Source: Chrysophaeum taylorii (taxonomy: Eukaryota > Sar > Pelagophyceae > Pelagomonadales > Pelagomonadaceae). From it: a stretch of 64,000 nucleotides of DNA. Of the stretch, positions 32,243 through 42,789 are shown in pieces. The stretch covers positions 16,534 to 80,533 of the forward strand of contig JAQMWT010000067.1 in the NCBI GenBank assembly GCA_029834535.1. Direction: 5' to 3'. Made by a program: the position numbers and the translations under genes. The notes beneath the pieces were generated by a model, which was not told the origin of the DNA, did not search any database, and saw only the letters and a list, made by a program, of their open reading frames with translations. The stretch's first letter is position 1; every line of letters starts with the position of its first letter.

Positions 32243-34251
32243 AGGCTCGGGCTCGCGTCGCAGCTAACTGCGAGCGACCTGAATGTCGGGCACGGTAAAA
32301 ATGCGACGGGAGGTTCGTAGCTTCGGAGGCACCACGAATACGACGGCGGCTTCAGTGGCAGTGGACGTATCGGCATGCTCCTCGATGATGAACGGCGAAT
32401 CCATATCATTCCTTGGCTCCTCCGATCCGCCGCGGGCCAGTCGGGGTGCGGGATCTTGACAGGCGGTGCTCCCTTCAGTCGTGAGGGATCACGTAGCTCG
32501 GCTTGGAGCCGGACATTCTCGTCACGCACAGTGGACGTCGGCTTGTTCGGCGGCGCAGGACCAGCAGCGATTGTGCATGCAATATTCAAAACCTTGGCTG
32601 TCGCTCCTTGCCATATTCGCGCGAGAGAGGCCCGCATTCTTTCTTTCCGGAAAGCAATCCTGCTCGAAAAAAAAAAAAAGTCTCTTCGAGATTCGAGAGC
32701 CTTGACTTGATTCTCCCACCAGCCAGCAAACTCCTCGGAGTAAGTGATTGCGTCGTCGTGCACACTGGCACTTGAGGATATATTGTTCATGAAACGCCGG
32801 TAGTTTGATTTGAACGGGTCTTTCTTTCTTTCTTTCTCCGCCGTTGTTGAAATAAATAAATCTGCGTATCCGGGATGAAACATCCCTCGTCTGTGCCCCA
32901 CCAGCGCAATGCCTCAGGCACCGTCGATCGCCACAAGGCAGCAACATCATCAGACTCGCAAATATCATCATCGTCATCACCGACATCGACCTTCGCCTCG
33001 TCCTCATTCGCATCGTCGCGAGAGAGTTGACGACATAGAACTGCTCGTTTGTGGAAGCAAAATCCCCCGAGTTGCAAAACAAAGAATGGATGCGCCGGCC
33101 TGGCATACCACGAAGCTGTCGTCTCTTGAATTCCCTCGATCAACCAATGATTGTAGAAGCAGTCGCGGTACATCGGCGGCAGGTCACCGTTGTCCACAGC
33201 CATGTCGTTGTTCCAGCGGTAGTTGAATCCGCGAACAAACGAGGTTGATGCAGAGACGCGGCGAGTGCGACGCGAGTGCCACCACCAGATTTCGTCGTCG
33301 CAAGTGAAAAACATATGGTATCCTTCCAGTAGCTGTGAAGGAAGTTCCACGAATAGTGCAGTAAAAAAAAAACAGGTCGCGAGTAATCTTGACTTGAGAC
33401 AAAATAGTAATTGAGGTCTGGGTGATCAGATAGACACCCACGTCGAACGTGTCCAACGATGGCACGTCTGATTGGTGAAGAGCTGCTTACCAGTTGCGGC
33501 GTCGACGCAGTTCGCGAAAAGTTCGACGACCTTTTCCTGCTCGGCCTCCAGTACATCCGGCGGTGGGACCGTGCGCCGCACCCTATGCGCAAAGTAGGAC
33601 TAGTTTTCGCGACATCGACTCTCGACATAATACTCTTCCGCAAGACGCTCCTCCAATTCAGCGTCTTTGGACCAAGACGTTGACCACTTTCGCCGCCGTC
33701 GAATCGAATCGAATCGAATCGAAAGTAGGGGCGGCCTTTCAAGATGCTTCGGAGATTATTTGTTTTGAACATCTTCGTCGTTTACAACGAAGAAGAACGC
33801 ATCTCGAAGCTTGCCTGCCTGCCTGCCTGCCTGCTAAGGAAAAGTGCACCGTGTGACTTTCGAAGGTGCTGCTGCTGCAATCGCGTCATAGCACGAAGGC
33901 AGTCGAGCTTTATGCTGCTGCTGCTCACAAGGCGCCGCCAGTTTTCTTTCTTTCGGAGCCGAGCCTCCAAGACCACCAGGATCGAGTTCCACTGCTGGGA
34001 CTTGGAGATCACAACCGCCATTATCGGTGTCCGTCCAAGTCTCCGTACTGAACGTTCGCAGCCGCGTCCGGTAGCCGAATCTCGCCAAGAAAGCTCGTCT
34101 TCATGCGCGGAAAAACGTCGTCAGTTGACTCCATCGCGCGGCTGCTTCCTTCCTTCGTTGAATTTAGCCAACGAATGACCTCCTCGAGGCGGCTGCTGAA
34201 ATAGATCTCGCCGTCACCCTCGTCTGCAGCTGACGTATTATAGTCAGCCAA
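32243..34251 (-). CDS. hypothetical protein, spliced or frame-broken
   Basis: Several protein-like blocks follow each other on the minus strand. MADYNTSAADEGDGEIYFSS begins at the ATG at 34251. Further blocks are AVVISKSQQWNSILVVLEAR (34010), FAHRVRRTVPPPDVLEAEQE (33590), FNYRWNNDMAVDNGDLPPMY (33220), FAGWWENQVKALESRR (32740), TVRDENVRLQAELRDPSRL (32530) and a tail MDSPFIIEEHADTST...VVFVVPPKLRTSR that stops near 32270. Poly-A/T runs (32670-32682 and 33362-33371) lie at frame changes. I do not recognise the family. It is likely a host gene with short introns or assembly indels. Confidence 0.4.
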
Positions 34252-34558
34252 CTCGCGCTCTCCGCCACTCGTTTAATTGAAGCGCCACGCGTGCAGCTAA
34301 ATGACGCGTAGCCGAGAACGCGAGTTAGCGAGCCCGGGGCACAAAACCAGCGCCTGTGAAAAGTCGGAACTTTTGGTGTCCCTCCCTTCTCTAGGCGCTT
34401 ACTTACCACCGCATCATCGAAAATTTAGCCTTTTCCTCTTGAGCAGGAAGCAAAAACCTGTTCGTGACCACAGCGATGGTGCGTATTCGCCAGCACAAAC
34501 TCTCTTCCGGCTCGTGAGCGACAACCTATTGTAAAAAAGATCACGCCAGAAAGTTTGC

Positions 34559-37500
34559 TCACACCTCCAAGTTGGTTTTGCCCTTGTCCTGTAGAGATGA
34601 TCCTTCCCGTACGGATGGATACGTATTGGCAACTGATAAGCGGCGTCGGAGTTCCCGAGCTTGAGAGTCGAGGAGTGCGTCGCGCAAGAGGACGACGGCG
34701 CGCCTCGATCTCTCCGAAGCTCCAAGGGCTGCGACCTCGGCGAGTTTGGCGACCAGCTCAGACCTCAGCGAATCCTCGAAATTGACAGACTCGGAGCGGC
34801 GCCGCGACGCCTCGAGCTCGGCGCGCACCGTGGCCAACTCAGTCTCCGCGTTTTTGTGCCGCTCGAAATCGGCCTCGGCTCGCAACTTGTCGAGCTTATC
34901 ATCGTCTCTTTTTCGGGTAGAATCCAGCTCGCGCAACTTGTCGAGCTCGGCGTCGCTCTGTCGTCGGAGCATATCTGACTCGCCTCGCGCCTTGGCCAGC
35001 TCTGCGACGGCATCTTCCGTTTTGCGCCGGGCAGCATCGAGCTCGGCGTCGTAGTGGCGTTGCCGCGAGGCTAGCTCGGCGTCGCTCTGGCGTCGGAGCA
35101 TATCTGACTCCCCTCGCGCCTTGGCCAGCTCTGCGACGGCATCTTCCGTCTTGCGCCGGGCAGCATCGAGCTCGGCGCGCAGTTTCACCACCTCGGCATC
35201 GCTTTCGCCAGCGTGGCGGTGTCGCGAGGCTTCTGTCTCCCGCGACCTCGCCAGCTCGGCGTCGCTCTGCCGTCGGAGCAGTTCGGCCTCGCCTCGCGCC
35301 TTGGCCAGCTCTGCGATGGCATCTTCCGTCTTGCGCCGGGCAGCATCGAGCTCGGCGTCGTAGTGGCGTTGCCGCGAGGCCAGCTCGGCGTCGCTCTGCC
35401 GTCGGAGCATATCTGACTCCCCTCGCGCCTTGGCCAGCTCTGCGATGGCATCTTCCGTCTTGCGCCGGGCAGCATCGAGCTCGGCGTCGTAGTGGCGTTG
35501 CCGCGAGGCCAGCTCGGCGTCGCTCTGGCGTCGGAGCAGTTCGGCCTCGCCTCGCGCCTTGGCCAGCTCTGCGACGGCATCTTCCGTTTTGCGCCGGGCA
35601 GCATCGAGCTCGGCGTCGTAGTGGCGTTGCCGCGAGGCCAGCTCGGCGTCGCTCTGCCGTCGGAGCATATCTGACTCCCCTCGCGCCTTGGCCAGCTCTG
35701 CGACGGCATCTTCCGTTTTGCGCCGGGCAGCATCGAGCTCGGCGTCGTAGTGGCGTTGCCGCGAGGCCAGCTCGGCGTCGCTCTGGCGTCGGAGCATATC
35801 TGACTCCCCTCGCGCCTTGGCCAGCTCTGCGATGGCATCTTCCGTCTTGCGCCGAGCAGCATCGAGCTCGGCGTCGTAGTGGCGTTGCCGCGAGGCCAGC
35901 TCGGCGTCGCTCTGGCGTCGGAGCATATCTGACTCCTCTCGTGTCTTTGCCAGCTCTGCGACGGCATCTTCCGCTTTTCGCCGGGCAGCATCGAGCTCGG
36001 CGCGCAGTTTCACCACCTCGGCATCGCTTTCGCCAGCGTGGCGGTGTCGCGAGGCTTCTGTCTCCCGCGACCTCGCCAGCTCGGCGTCGCTCTGCCGTCG
36101 GAGCATATCTGACTCCCCTCGCGCCTTGGCCAGCTCTGCGACGGCATCTTCCGTCTTGCGCCGGGCAGCATCGAGCTCGGCGCGCAGTTTCACCACCTCG
36201 GCATCGCTTTCGCCAGCGTGGCGGTGTCGCGAGGCTTCTGTCTCCCGCGACCTCGCCAGGTCGGCGTCGCTCTGGCGTCGGAGCAGTTCGGCTTCGCCTC
36301 GCAACTTCGCTAAATCCGTGGTAGCATCGTCCGCTTTTCGCCGGGCAGCATCCAGTTCGGCGCGCAGTTTCACCATCTCGGCATCGCAGTGGCGTTGCCT
36401 CGAAGCCTCTGTCTCGCGCACCTTGGCCAATTCCGCGTCGCCCTGCTCTGCTCGCCGACGGAGCAAATCGGCTCGGCCTCGCGCACTCGTTAGCTCTGCG
36501 GTGGCATCTTCTGCACTGCGCCGGGCAGCATCGAGCTCGGCGCGCAGTTTCACCACCTCGACATCATCATCACAGCTACGTTGGTGTGAGGCCTCTCTCT
36601 CTCGTGATCTTGCCAGCTCTGCTTCGCCCTGCTCTGCTCGCCGACGGAGGATTTCGGCTTGGGTCTTCGACTTTGCCAACTCTAAGGCCGCGTCTTCGGC
36701 CCCGCGGCGGCGGACAGAATCGATGTCGCAGTGGCGTTGCCGCGGGACATCTGTCGTCTCCTCCGCGTCGCCCTGGTCGGCGCGGCGATCCTCGGCTTTT
36801 CTTTTCGACTTACCTAGCTCCGCGATTGCATCCTCGGCTTGGGGGCGTTGCCTCGAAGCCTTTGTCTCGCCACCAAGCATAATTTTTGTTCGCGATGTTG
36901 CTGCTGCGATGGCATCATCATCGAGGTCGGTCTCGACGGCGTTGCCGGTGCGGGAAAAGGCATTCCACGTTTCCTTCCACTCGGCTCGGGAGCGCCGCTC
37001 CGCGTCGATGTCGCCGCTCGACTGCTCGCCGTCTTCTGTTCGTCGTCGTCGTCCAAGCGCGCGCGAATCATTTTTCGCCTCGCGGCAACGCCGAAAAGGA
37101 GCGGAGAGCGCGTCGACCTCGAGCAACGCGCGGCGGTCGTCCCGCGGCGCCGCGAGGTCGCGGCGAAACATCTCGTCGCCGAGCGGCGGCGCCGGCGCCT
37201 CGTCGACCGCGGGCGGCTGCCAACCTCGAAAAACGCTCGAAGAAGAAGAAGAACAACAACAACATTTTCCGTTTCGCTTCGGCTCCTGGCTTTCGATATG
37301 CCGCTCGCTCCTTTCGCGTTTTTGATCCGGAGCGCCGTAATCAGCAGGCGGCGTCGCGCTTAGTGTCGGGTCGCACTCGTCGCTCGGCGATAGCCTCGCG
37401 TCGCGATCCCAAGTGGCGTCGCTCTCTCGTTTCGTCGAGCGATTTTTGACCGCCCGGTCGCGCGACTGCTCTCCTCTCGCGCTCTCGCGTTGCCTCGCTC

Positions 37501-38146
37501 GCTCTTTCGTCGCAGCGCCGGACGGTTCGCGAAACTTCGCAACATCCTCGCTCGAGATCCTCGTTACCTGCCGTCCCGACGCGATGTCGTATGGGCGCAC
37601 GCCGGCGAGCGTTTGGTTGTAGCGGCGGAGGGCGTCGGCCGCGCGAGCCCGCCCTCGCAACACGTCTGCCTCTTGGCCCGGGCTCAGCTTGTGGCGGCTC
37701 GAAGCTTTGGGAATCTCGACGTTTGGCTCGGTCTCGACGTTTTGCTCGGTCTCGACGTTTGGCTCGGTCTCGACGTTTGGCCGAAACTCGGTCTCGACGT
37801 CTGGCCGAAACTCGGTCTCGACGTCTGGCTCTTCTTCGTAACGAAAGGCCGCGCCGTGCTGCAAGGTTCCGAATCGAAGGACGTCGCCGTTCCGGACTTC
37901 CCGCCACGCTCCCACGAAGTGGTCATCGCCAACAAATGATCCGAACCTCGACCCCGCACCGTCGGCGCCTGTGTCGTGGAGCACGGCTCCGTCTTCGAGC
38001 AGTTCGAGCTCCGCATGCCGACCAGAAACCGACCGCGGCCACACCCGCACGTCGTTCAAAGGCCCGCGCCCGATCGACGTCAAACCCTCGCGGACCACGA
38101 TCCGCTCGCCCCCCTCAACAGGACGCAGCCATCGCGAAACCGACAT
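34559..38146 (-). CDS. FHA-domain protein with long repetitive coiled coil
   Basis: An intact 1195-codon frame with an ATG at 38146 and TGA at 34559. Residues 1-105 form an FHA domain (SIGRGPLNDVRVW...SVSGRHAELEL, then GDVLRFG), which binds phosphothreonine peptides. A VETEPNVETE-type 6-10-residue repeat follows, then a basic, Arg/Glu-rich linker and about 700 residues of heptad-rich coiled coil. The coiled coil includes tandem 43- and 60-residue repeats of the RRQSDAELASRQRHYDAELD...AELAKARGESDML kind. A charged C-terminus ends KGKTNLEV. It is likely a structural or scaffold protein recruited by phosphorylation. A MULE copy ends 38 bp upstream of the ATG. Confidence 0.8.
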   Translation of the reverse strand: MSVSRWLRPVEGGERIVVREGLTSIGRGPLNDVRVWPRSVSGRHAELELLEDGAVLHDTGADGAGSRFGSFVGDDHFVGAWREVRNGDVLRFGTLQHGAAFRYEEEPDVETEFRPDVETEFRPNVETEPNVETEQNVETEPNVEIPKASSRHKLSPGQEADVLRGRARAADALRRYNQTLAGVRPYDIASGRQVTRISSEDVAKFREPSGAATKERARQRESARGEQSRDRAVKNRSTKRESDATWDRDARLSPSDECDPTLSATPPADYGAPDQKRERSERHIESQEPKRNGKCCCCSSSSSSVFRGWQPPAVDEAPAPPLGDEMFRRDLAAPRDDRRALLEVDALSAPFRRCREAKNDSRALGRRRRTEDGEQSSGDIDAERRSRAEWKETWNAFSRTGNAVETDLDDDAIAAATSRTKIMLGGETKASRQRPQAEDAIAELGKSKRKAEDRRADQGDAEETTDVPRQRHCDIDSVRRRGAEDAALELAKSKTQAEILRRRAEQGEAELARSREREASHQRSCDDDVEVVKLRAELDAARRSAEDATAELTSARGRADLLRRRAEQGDAELAKVRETEASRQRHCDAEMVKLRAELDAARRKADDATTDLAKLRGEAELLRRQSDADLARSRETEASRHRHAGESDAEVVKLRAELDAARRKTEDAVAELAKARGESDMLRRQSDAELARSRETEASRHRHAGESDAEVVKLRAELDAARRKAEDAVAELAKTREESDMLRRQSDAELASRQRHYDAELDAARRKTEDAIAELAKARGESDMLRRQSDAELASRQRHYDAELDAARRKTEDAVAELAKARGESDMLRRQSDAELASRQRHYDAELDAARRKTEDAVAELAKARGEAELLRRQSDAELASRQRHYDAELDAARRKTEDAIAELAKARGESDMLRRQSDAELASRQRHYDAELDAARRKTEDAIAELAKARGEAELLRRQSDAELARSRETEASRHRHAGESDAEVVKLRAELDAARRKTEDAVAELAKARGESDMLRRQSDAELASRQRHYDAELDAARRKTEDAVAELAKARGESDMLRRQSDAELDKLRELDSTRKRDDDKLDKLRAEADFERHKNAETELATVRAELEASRRRSESVNFEDSLRSELVAKLAEVAALGASERSRRAVVLLRDALLDSQARELRRRLSVANTYPSVREGSSLQDKGKTNLEV
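34930..36300. repeat. 129-bp and 180-bp coding tandem repeats in the FHA gene
   Basis: At least nine units of a 43-codon (129-bp) repeat and a 60-codon (180-bp) variant carrying an extra SRETEASRHRHAGESDAEVV insert. Units are nearly identical at the DNA level, with differences such as GAC/GAT and GTC/GTT, so they were homogenised recently. All lengths are multiples of three. Confidence 0.9.
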
Positions 38147-38686
38147 TAGGGTTAGGGGACGTACCCCTGTTTTTTGGGGGGGGGGGATCGGTCAAGTTTG
38201 GTCAACAAGTTTGGTGAATTTCTCTCATGTTTGCTCAATTTTGATGTATGATTAAGGAAAAACTTACAAGTTTGGTCAATTTCCATAGAAGTTTGATCAG
38301 TTAAGTTTGGCCACTCCTCCGAAGTTGCATTAAGTTTGATCAATCAACCCATCAAGTTTGATTAATAACCTTGTTTAAGTTTGGTCAACAAGAGTTTGAT
38401 CACTACTCCTCAAACTTCCACAGTATTGACCAAACTTCGGCTTTTTAAATCAAACTTAAGGAGGCTTTTTAAGGGGGCGCGTGAGCGCTTTTGGTGCGAA
38501 AATGCTTTAAAAACGAGAGCTAGGTGCTGCAGCTACGCAGAATCTACCGTGGCATTACACGCGCGGCATGGACACCCCCCCATGACCGCCTTAGAAGGAG
38601 GTCCGTCCTAAGACAGCGCGGCGAGACGCAAGGAGAGCGGGCAGCGACACGCGGCCCCGAGAGCAGATTCCCACGGCTTGGCGTAC

Positions 38687-39275
38687 TTAAGCTGGGCCCA
38701 TTCTCGTACCTTCCATCGTTCGTAGAAGCCAGCCAAACCGCGACTCACCACGGTGGAGTTGCCGTGGTCGTGTGTCGTTCTTCAACAACAAGCGGACATC
38801 GGACACCAGACTTATTACATGGTCTGCGTGAGACGGACGGATCACTACATTATGCATCCCAAAATCTCTCCGAGAGGGAGCGCATCTTTGATAATCGACT
38901 CGGGGTCGACAACGCGAAACTCGACGACCTCGAGAAACTGCGCGAGCACCGCCCCAGGAGCACCCAAAGATTGATTGTAGTCCCACACTTGTCCGGGGCC
39001 GTACAGGACCACGTTTAGGAGTTCCTCATCGTCGCGTACCCGATCCGGAGTTAGCTGTCCAGCTTGATCATGGGACGGCAACGCGAGCACGTGCCGTTAC
39101 GCCACCATAAACAACTCGCACGACCGTAAGTGAACACCTCCTTATCATCCTCCTCCTCGCGCATCTCGACAACCCCTCCCTGCCGCAAGATCTCCCCGGG
39201 AGCTGCTGCTGCACCGTCGAGCACTGTACTACGAGAAAGTCGGCAAATACAAGCTGCGGCGCGAAGGGATGTCAA
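38687..39275 (-). pseudogene. second MULE ORF, remnant in copy 2
   Basis: Minus-strand frames read LTPDRVRDDEELLNVVLYGP, QSLGAPGAVLAQFLEVVEFR, VDPESIIKDALPLGE and, in another frame, HADHVISLVSDVRLLLKN. The PESI(I/R)KDALPLG and HADH blocks match 5730-5830 of copy 1. An upstream Cys-rich piece (LWWRNGTCSRCRP) precedes it. The function is unknown. Confidence 0.4.
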
Positions 39276-39659
39276 GACGTCGACATCCTCTCTCCGGAAG
39301 AGATCGCTGACACCACCCCTGTAATTCTATTCCAGTCATCATCAGTATGAGTCTAAAATATGACAAGTTTGATGTGACTGTTCGAAATTTGGTCACACCA
39401 AATTGAATGCCCCCAAGTTTGCCCATACACTCGCATCAACATGCGAATACTCGCAGAACAACATCCACAAACAAGGCCTGCGTAAGACAACGCTGATACC
39501 ACGCTGTTTCGTCGTCGCCCAAGATTATTCGGATGCGCCTTATTAGATCGATGTTTATGACAGACTACAGAGAACGATCCCGGTTCGTCATCTCGTGCCT
39601 TTAGCGGATGACATTGTTGCAGATGTCTATCAAACGCATATGCCGAGAAGGGCCGCCTG

Positions 39660-39960
39660 ACTGACTAACTCACTAACTAACTTCAGACCTCTCCCGAGCA
39701 TGGGAGCCAGGCCGGACCGGCAGGAGCCGGTCCGGAATCACAGAGGAAAATCACGCAGTTGGGGCAGAGGCGAGGGACGAGGACAGACTTGTTGATGGTG
39801 GACCGCCACTGCGCGGTCTTGTGCGAGGTCGTGCAAAAGCGTCGCAGGCCGCGGACGCGTTGGTCCACGAACAATCGCCCTGTCCGTCGCGCTCTGCCCA
39901 ACCGAGCGAACCCCATCCCAGCGCGGACTTTCCGGGTGCTAACCGGCCAGCGAGCCGCCT
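39660..39960 (-). repeat. SINE-like repeat, copy A
   Basis: About 300 bp, shared with 57603-57895. On the minus strand it ends in a GTTAGTTAGT-type tetranucleotide tail. Next to the tail are two hairpins: CTCCCGAGCATGGGAG, and GGACCGGCAGGAGCCGGTCC. The copies share the two ends best and diverge in the middle. No coding frame is shared. A short unit with a microsatellite tail fits a SINE, but no RNA polymerase III boxes could be identified. Confidence 0.45.
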
Positions 39961-39969
39961 GACTTGCCC

Positions 39970-40510
39970 TCCATAGAGCCCTTGATGAGGACCGACACGG
40001 CCTCGCAGAAGTGCTTCGCGCGATAGCTGGATCTTTGTCGGCAAGAAGGTTCGGAGCAGGTGTGCCTTTTAGCACACGCGACGGTATTGTCTACTTGCAC
40101 ATCACAGCGAGCAGCACGCACATAAACGCTGCATCTTGCATATAGCACTTGAACGACAGCGCTGTCGCGCTGTAGACCATATTGTACACGCCGTCAACTT
40201 GCCGCCCGTGTCGAACATCATCTGCTGCAAGTCGGCCTCGAGAACACACATGCTGAACTTGGCATCTTGGTTAGATCGAGTAAAGTGGAGCCTCGTATCT
40301 GCGCGCTCTGAGCTGCGACAGCGTACTCGGCGATCTCTCATAGTCGTTTACCTTCGTCTGGGCACGCGACTTCTTGTTTTCATTCTCAGCGCCGTGGTCA
40401 ACCGACGTCGGCGTGTTACCACCACGCGACCTGAGCGACGACGAAACCCGCATCGATACCGTGTTCGTTTCGAAGTCGAAGGACGATCCGGAGTCACAGC
40501 GCGACGACAT
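39970..40510 (-). pseudogene. MULE transposase N-terminus, remnant in copy 2
   Basis: The ATG at 40510 (MSSRCDSGSSFDFET) parallels MSRRDSGASFDFDT of copy 1. Then follow FSMCVLEADLQQMMFDTGGK and, in another frame, the ATALSFKC start of the zinc-binding region. It has indels different from copy 1 and ends at the SINE-like insert. Confidence 0.55.
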
Positions 40511-40689
40511 GCAGAACCGCTGAAAGCTTGATCACGGCGGGCCTTGTTTTGTCATCGAACCGCATGTTTGCTCTCTAAGAGTACAAGTTTAGTCAACCAA
40601 GAGACGGATTGACCAAACTTAAGTGACCAAACTTGTTGAAGGTTTACGGTGACCAAACTTATATGGTGGTTGGAAACTTGACTTTTCCC

Positions 40690-41686
40690 TTTTTTTTTTT
40701 TACGTCGCTCTCGCTACACCCCTTGATGCCACCAGCAGCACCAGCAGCAGCAGGTTTTCTTCGTTTCGATCGAACCTGTGCTTGAAGACTTCAAGGCGAC
40801 CGACTGACTGACTGACTCCCCATCATCGGCTTTCATCGTTCCTCGCTGCGTGTTCGGTTCGTTGCTATCGCTTCTATCCACCACCCATGTCCTCGATCGA
40901 AATCAAGGGTATTAAGCTCTCGATGATGATGCCTTCTTCCGCGGTGAGCGACATCTTTTTCATCATCAGTGGACACGCCGTCTTGAGAACAACTTGATCA
41001 TCATCTCCACCGGGAATAGTATCGTATTAACCCGTGCCGCTTGGACGACCAGCGTCGTCGCGGAATCTGTGGCCGCACGCCAGAAGATACACATCTCAGG
41101 AGGAAAAGCAACGCCGCTTGTACTCTTCATGGCTCTGCCGACCGATGCACGATATTGATCATCATCGCGCAGATATCCGTAACAACAACAACAAACCGTG
41201 ATACGAACTTCGCGCGGCTCTGCAAGCGCATCACAGACGTCTACGTGGGCCACGGGCAGCAGCAGCAGCAGCAGCAGCGCGTAGCCCAATCCGCGATTGC
41301 TTCATTGCATACGCTGCTGTGCATCAACAATATTGATGACCTGCCTCAACGAAACTTCATCATCACCAGAGTTCAAGTTGCTCGGCATTCATCATCAAGA
41401 CTCTACCCTGATGCTACAGCACTCCAGCTACTTGAAACGAAGATCCCAGATTCAATTTTGTCCAAGGATCTTAACTTATGCGCTCGATGATAAACTTCAA
41501 ACATACGAATGGCTTTGTCATCCTCTAAAAATGCCAAAATTTTTGAGCGGCCACAATACAAGCATACACTCATCAATCTCGCCATCATCAGCAAGGGACC
41601 CCGCAATCGCTCCAACCCTCCACCTTGTCAAATCTTTCTGTGGTCGGTCGTCGTCGTCGTCGTCGCAATCATTCTACTGCTACGTG
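40690..41686. other. unresolved; possible short-exon host gene
   Basis: An ATG at 40887 opens MSSIEIKGIKLSMMMPSSA followed by GTGAGC, a plausible donor. Downstream plus-strand frames give NSIVLTRAAWTTSVVAESVA and KIHISGGKATPLVLFMALP near 41020-41140, then a CAG-coded Gln run (41259-41279). These look like exons of one host gene but I could not link them or name a family. GCAGCACCAGCAGCAGCAGG and GACT repeats lie at 40732-40815. Confidence 0.3.
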
Positions 41687-41855
<169 letters not shown>

Positions 41856-41931
41856 ATCGGACTACCAACTTTCAGCCCCCACCCGCGCGTACTCACTCGC
41901 GCCAAAAAAAAATCCACGCCCCAGGCTTATT

Positions 41932-42498
41932 ATGCCTCCCTCTCACAACATACACTCCCAGCGCGGTCGTTTTCGCAAGCCCAACTCATCCAGCAAAAAC
42001 CAACGCACTGGCACGTGTCACTTTTCTGGACGTCCAGGTCATTTTTTTCAACAGAGAATGTCGCGCGTATCAACGATACTTGCAAACCCAGCCCCGACCC
42101 AAACCTCATTTGCAATACCAACAACCTCGCCCACTTCGCCCAAATCCACCACTGTATCTTCCCCCACGAACCCACCTCTACCGATATTGCCACTCTTATC
42201 CCTCGTTCAATTTCCATACTTTCTTGTTGTTGTCTTCTTAACCGTGCACCGGGTCCTGGCTTCCACTAACTCTCTCACCAATCTACTTACAGCCCAAGAA
42301 CACGACTATCTTCACTTCAACAATCTTCATCTTGTTGTATACGACACGGGTGCCAACGCCAATCTTTTTAATTCGCCCGCTGGTTTTGCGGATCTCGACA
42401 ATACTCAACAACACTCTATCAACTCTGCCATCGGCCCTGGCTCCGTATCTGGCTCGGGCACCGCACACATCACTTCTTCCCTACAATCGGCCCTATAG
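41932..42498 (+). pseudogene. Copia gag C-terminus and aspartic protease
   Basis: Begins MPPSHNIHSQRGRFRK (ATG 41932) with a basic segment and a damaged zinc knuckle (GTCHFSGRPGHF, with Cys residues lost). HLVVYDTGANANLF carries the D-T-G-A active site of a Copia protease. The frame ends at 42498 just before the GAG-pre-integrase part, which lies in other frames. Confidence 0.65.
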
Positions 42499-42789
42499 AA
42501 AACAACCGTGGCCTACACACACCAGCACCCTAACCCTTCTGCTCGTCGTCGTGGTATCCATATTCACTTCCCCCATACGCTCATCTCCCCTGGCGCCTTG
42601 GTGACAAGCGGATTCTTTCTGACCAAGCTCTTCGAGCAAGCTGGATATGACAGAAATATACGACCCAAGCTATTGGTACTCACCCTCAACGAATCTTGCG
42701 TCACCGTTATACCCACCACGTCATCCCCCTTCTTCGTCGCTGTGGCTTACAGTTGATAGTATGTTGGATTCGGCAATGCCACCACCGCC

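Larger units (their letters stand above)
38184..40689 (-). mobile_element. MULE copy 2, internally deleted
   Basis: In reverse orientation, both ends match the MULE at 1551-6484. The right end is the inverse of GGGAAAAGTCAAGTTTCC. The left end is GGGATCGGTCAAGTTTGG, preceded by an expanded G run. The central part, equivalent to about 2330-5400 of copy 1 (the DDE and SWIM exons), is missing. A 300-bp SINE-like insert sits at 39660-39960. Flanks are a G run on the left and a T run on the right, so the target duplication cannot be read. It cannot make its own transposase. Confidence 0.75.

Noticed and set aside
36126-37325. 399-codon plus-strand frame
   Set aside because: Antisense shadow of the repetitive FHA/coiled-coil gene.
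38146-38158. TTAGGGTTAGGGG resembling telomere repeat
   Set aside because: Only two units, next to a G run and a MULE end. Not enough for an interstitial telomere claim.
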